Source of the DNA: Pelagibacteraceae bacterium TMED65 | GTDB lineage: Bacteria; Pseudomonadota; Alphaproteobacteria; TMED127 | DNA length: 59,704 nucleotides | Reading direction: 5' to 3' | Assembly (NCBI GenBank): GCA_002167215.1 | Contig: NHDS01000004.1 | Coordinates: 1 to 59,704, forward strand | Shown here: positions 59,604 through 59,704 of the stretch, in pieces | How the letters are laid out: each line of letters opens with the position of its first letter | How positions within the stretch are numbered: position 1 is the first letter of the stretch | Made by a program: the position numbers and the translations under genes | The notes under the pieces: model-generated | What the model was told of the DNA's origin: nothing | Seen by the model: the letters and a program-made list of their open reading frames with translations, nothing else | Database searches by the model: none

Positions 59604-59704
59604 TTCTGCCGGTGATTATTGCGAAAGAGTTATACCCGACACCATTCCGAACTCGGAAGTCAAGCCTTTCTGCGCCGATGATACTTTGTCTTAAGACATG
59701 GGAG
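59604..59704 (+). rRNA. 5S rRNA, 5' portion (partial)
   Basis: The sequence from about 59604 matches the 5' two-thirds of a bacterial 5S rRNA: TGCCGGTGATTATTGCG, then CCATTCCGAACTCGGAAGT and CTGCGCCGATGATACT, and the loop preceding GACATGGGAG. The gene continues beyond the window. The start is uncertain by two or three bases. It is placed 34 bases after a protein gene in the same direction. Confidence 0.93.

Noticed and set aside
1..59704. CRISPR arrays, tRNA genes, insertion sequences, integrases or attachment repeats
   Set aside because: No regularly spaced repeats, cloverleaf-like GC segments, transposase motifs or matching end repeats were seen.

Overview
The window is a very AT-rich surface-glycan island inserted in an rRNA operon. 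It opens with the 3' end of a 23S rRNA gene (about 1-76) and closes with the first ~100 bases of a 5S rRNA gene (from about 59604), both on the + strand. Roughly 59.5 kb of protein genes lie where a spacer of a few hundred bases is usual. This layout, the base composition, the short intergenic gaps and the gene content match the hypervariable region known between the 23S and 5S genes of SAR11 bacteria (Pelagibacterales, Alphaproteobacteria). The organism call is an inference from layout and style; no 16S gene is present.

Layout. 137-2476: a sugar-type SDR and two methyltransferases. 2480-6351 (-): a phosphonate operon with phosphonopyruvate decarboxylase, phosphonoacetaldehyde reductase, an APS-kinase-like protein and a CDP-glycerol-transferase-like protein. 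6443-11505 (+): a small winged-helix regulator, an aminotransferase, NeuB, NeuC and a possible sialyltransferase. 11643-16414 (+): a tightly overlapping four-gene operon of DUF4956 membrane protein, CotH kinase with beta-helix, exported pyrophosphatase and VTC polyphosphate-polymerase domain protein. 16430-21651 (-): an ABC flippase, an orphan Rossmann protein and an unusual FAD-oxidoreductase/NeuB fusion. 21760-27606: methyltransferases, sugar epimerases, a nucleotide-sugar dehydrogenase and a glycosyltransferase. 27760-31662 (+): an SpsF-like cytidylyltransferase, PEP mutase fused to a cytidylyltransferase domain, and a capsule-type transferase. 31649-43941: a deacetylase, an adenylation/carrier-protein/acyltransferase set, a GMD-like enzyme, uronate enzymes and glycosyltransferases. 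44101-59569: further glycosyltransferases, methyltransferases, the GDP-fucose pair (Gmd, Fcl), a WecA/MraY-type initiating transferase, an O-antigen polymerase/ligase and large membrane proteins.

How it fits together. The island appears to encode one or more lipid-linked glycans. A polyprenyl-phosphate sugar-1-phosphate transferase starts the chain. Many GT2/GT4 enzymes extend it with fucose, uronic acid, nonulosonic acid and methylated sugars. An ABC flippase exports it and a Wzy/WaaL-type protein polymerises or ligates it. Phosphonate, probably 2-hydroxyethylphosphonate activated as a CMP derivative, is a likely decoration.

Regulation. A recurrent inverted repeat (consensus TTGTTCAAT-N-ATTGAACAA) occurs in four intergenic regions, at 1748, 6415, 21720 and 27712. 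These precede the phosphonate, nonulosonate, flippase and pepM operons, and one site lies just before the regulator gene itself. This suggests a dedicated local regulon. No tRNA, insertion sequence, integrase or CRISPR was seen. No intergenic gap exceeds 200 bases; the largest (56839-57024, 43942-44100) show nothing recognisable.
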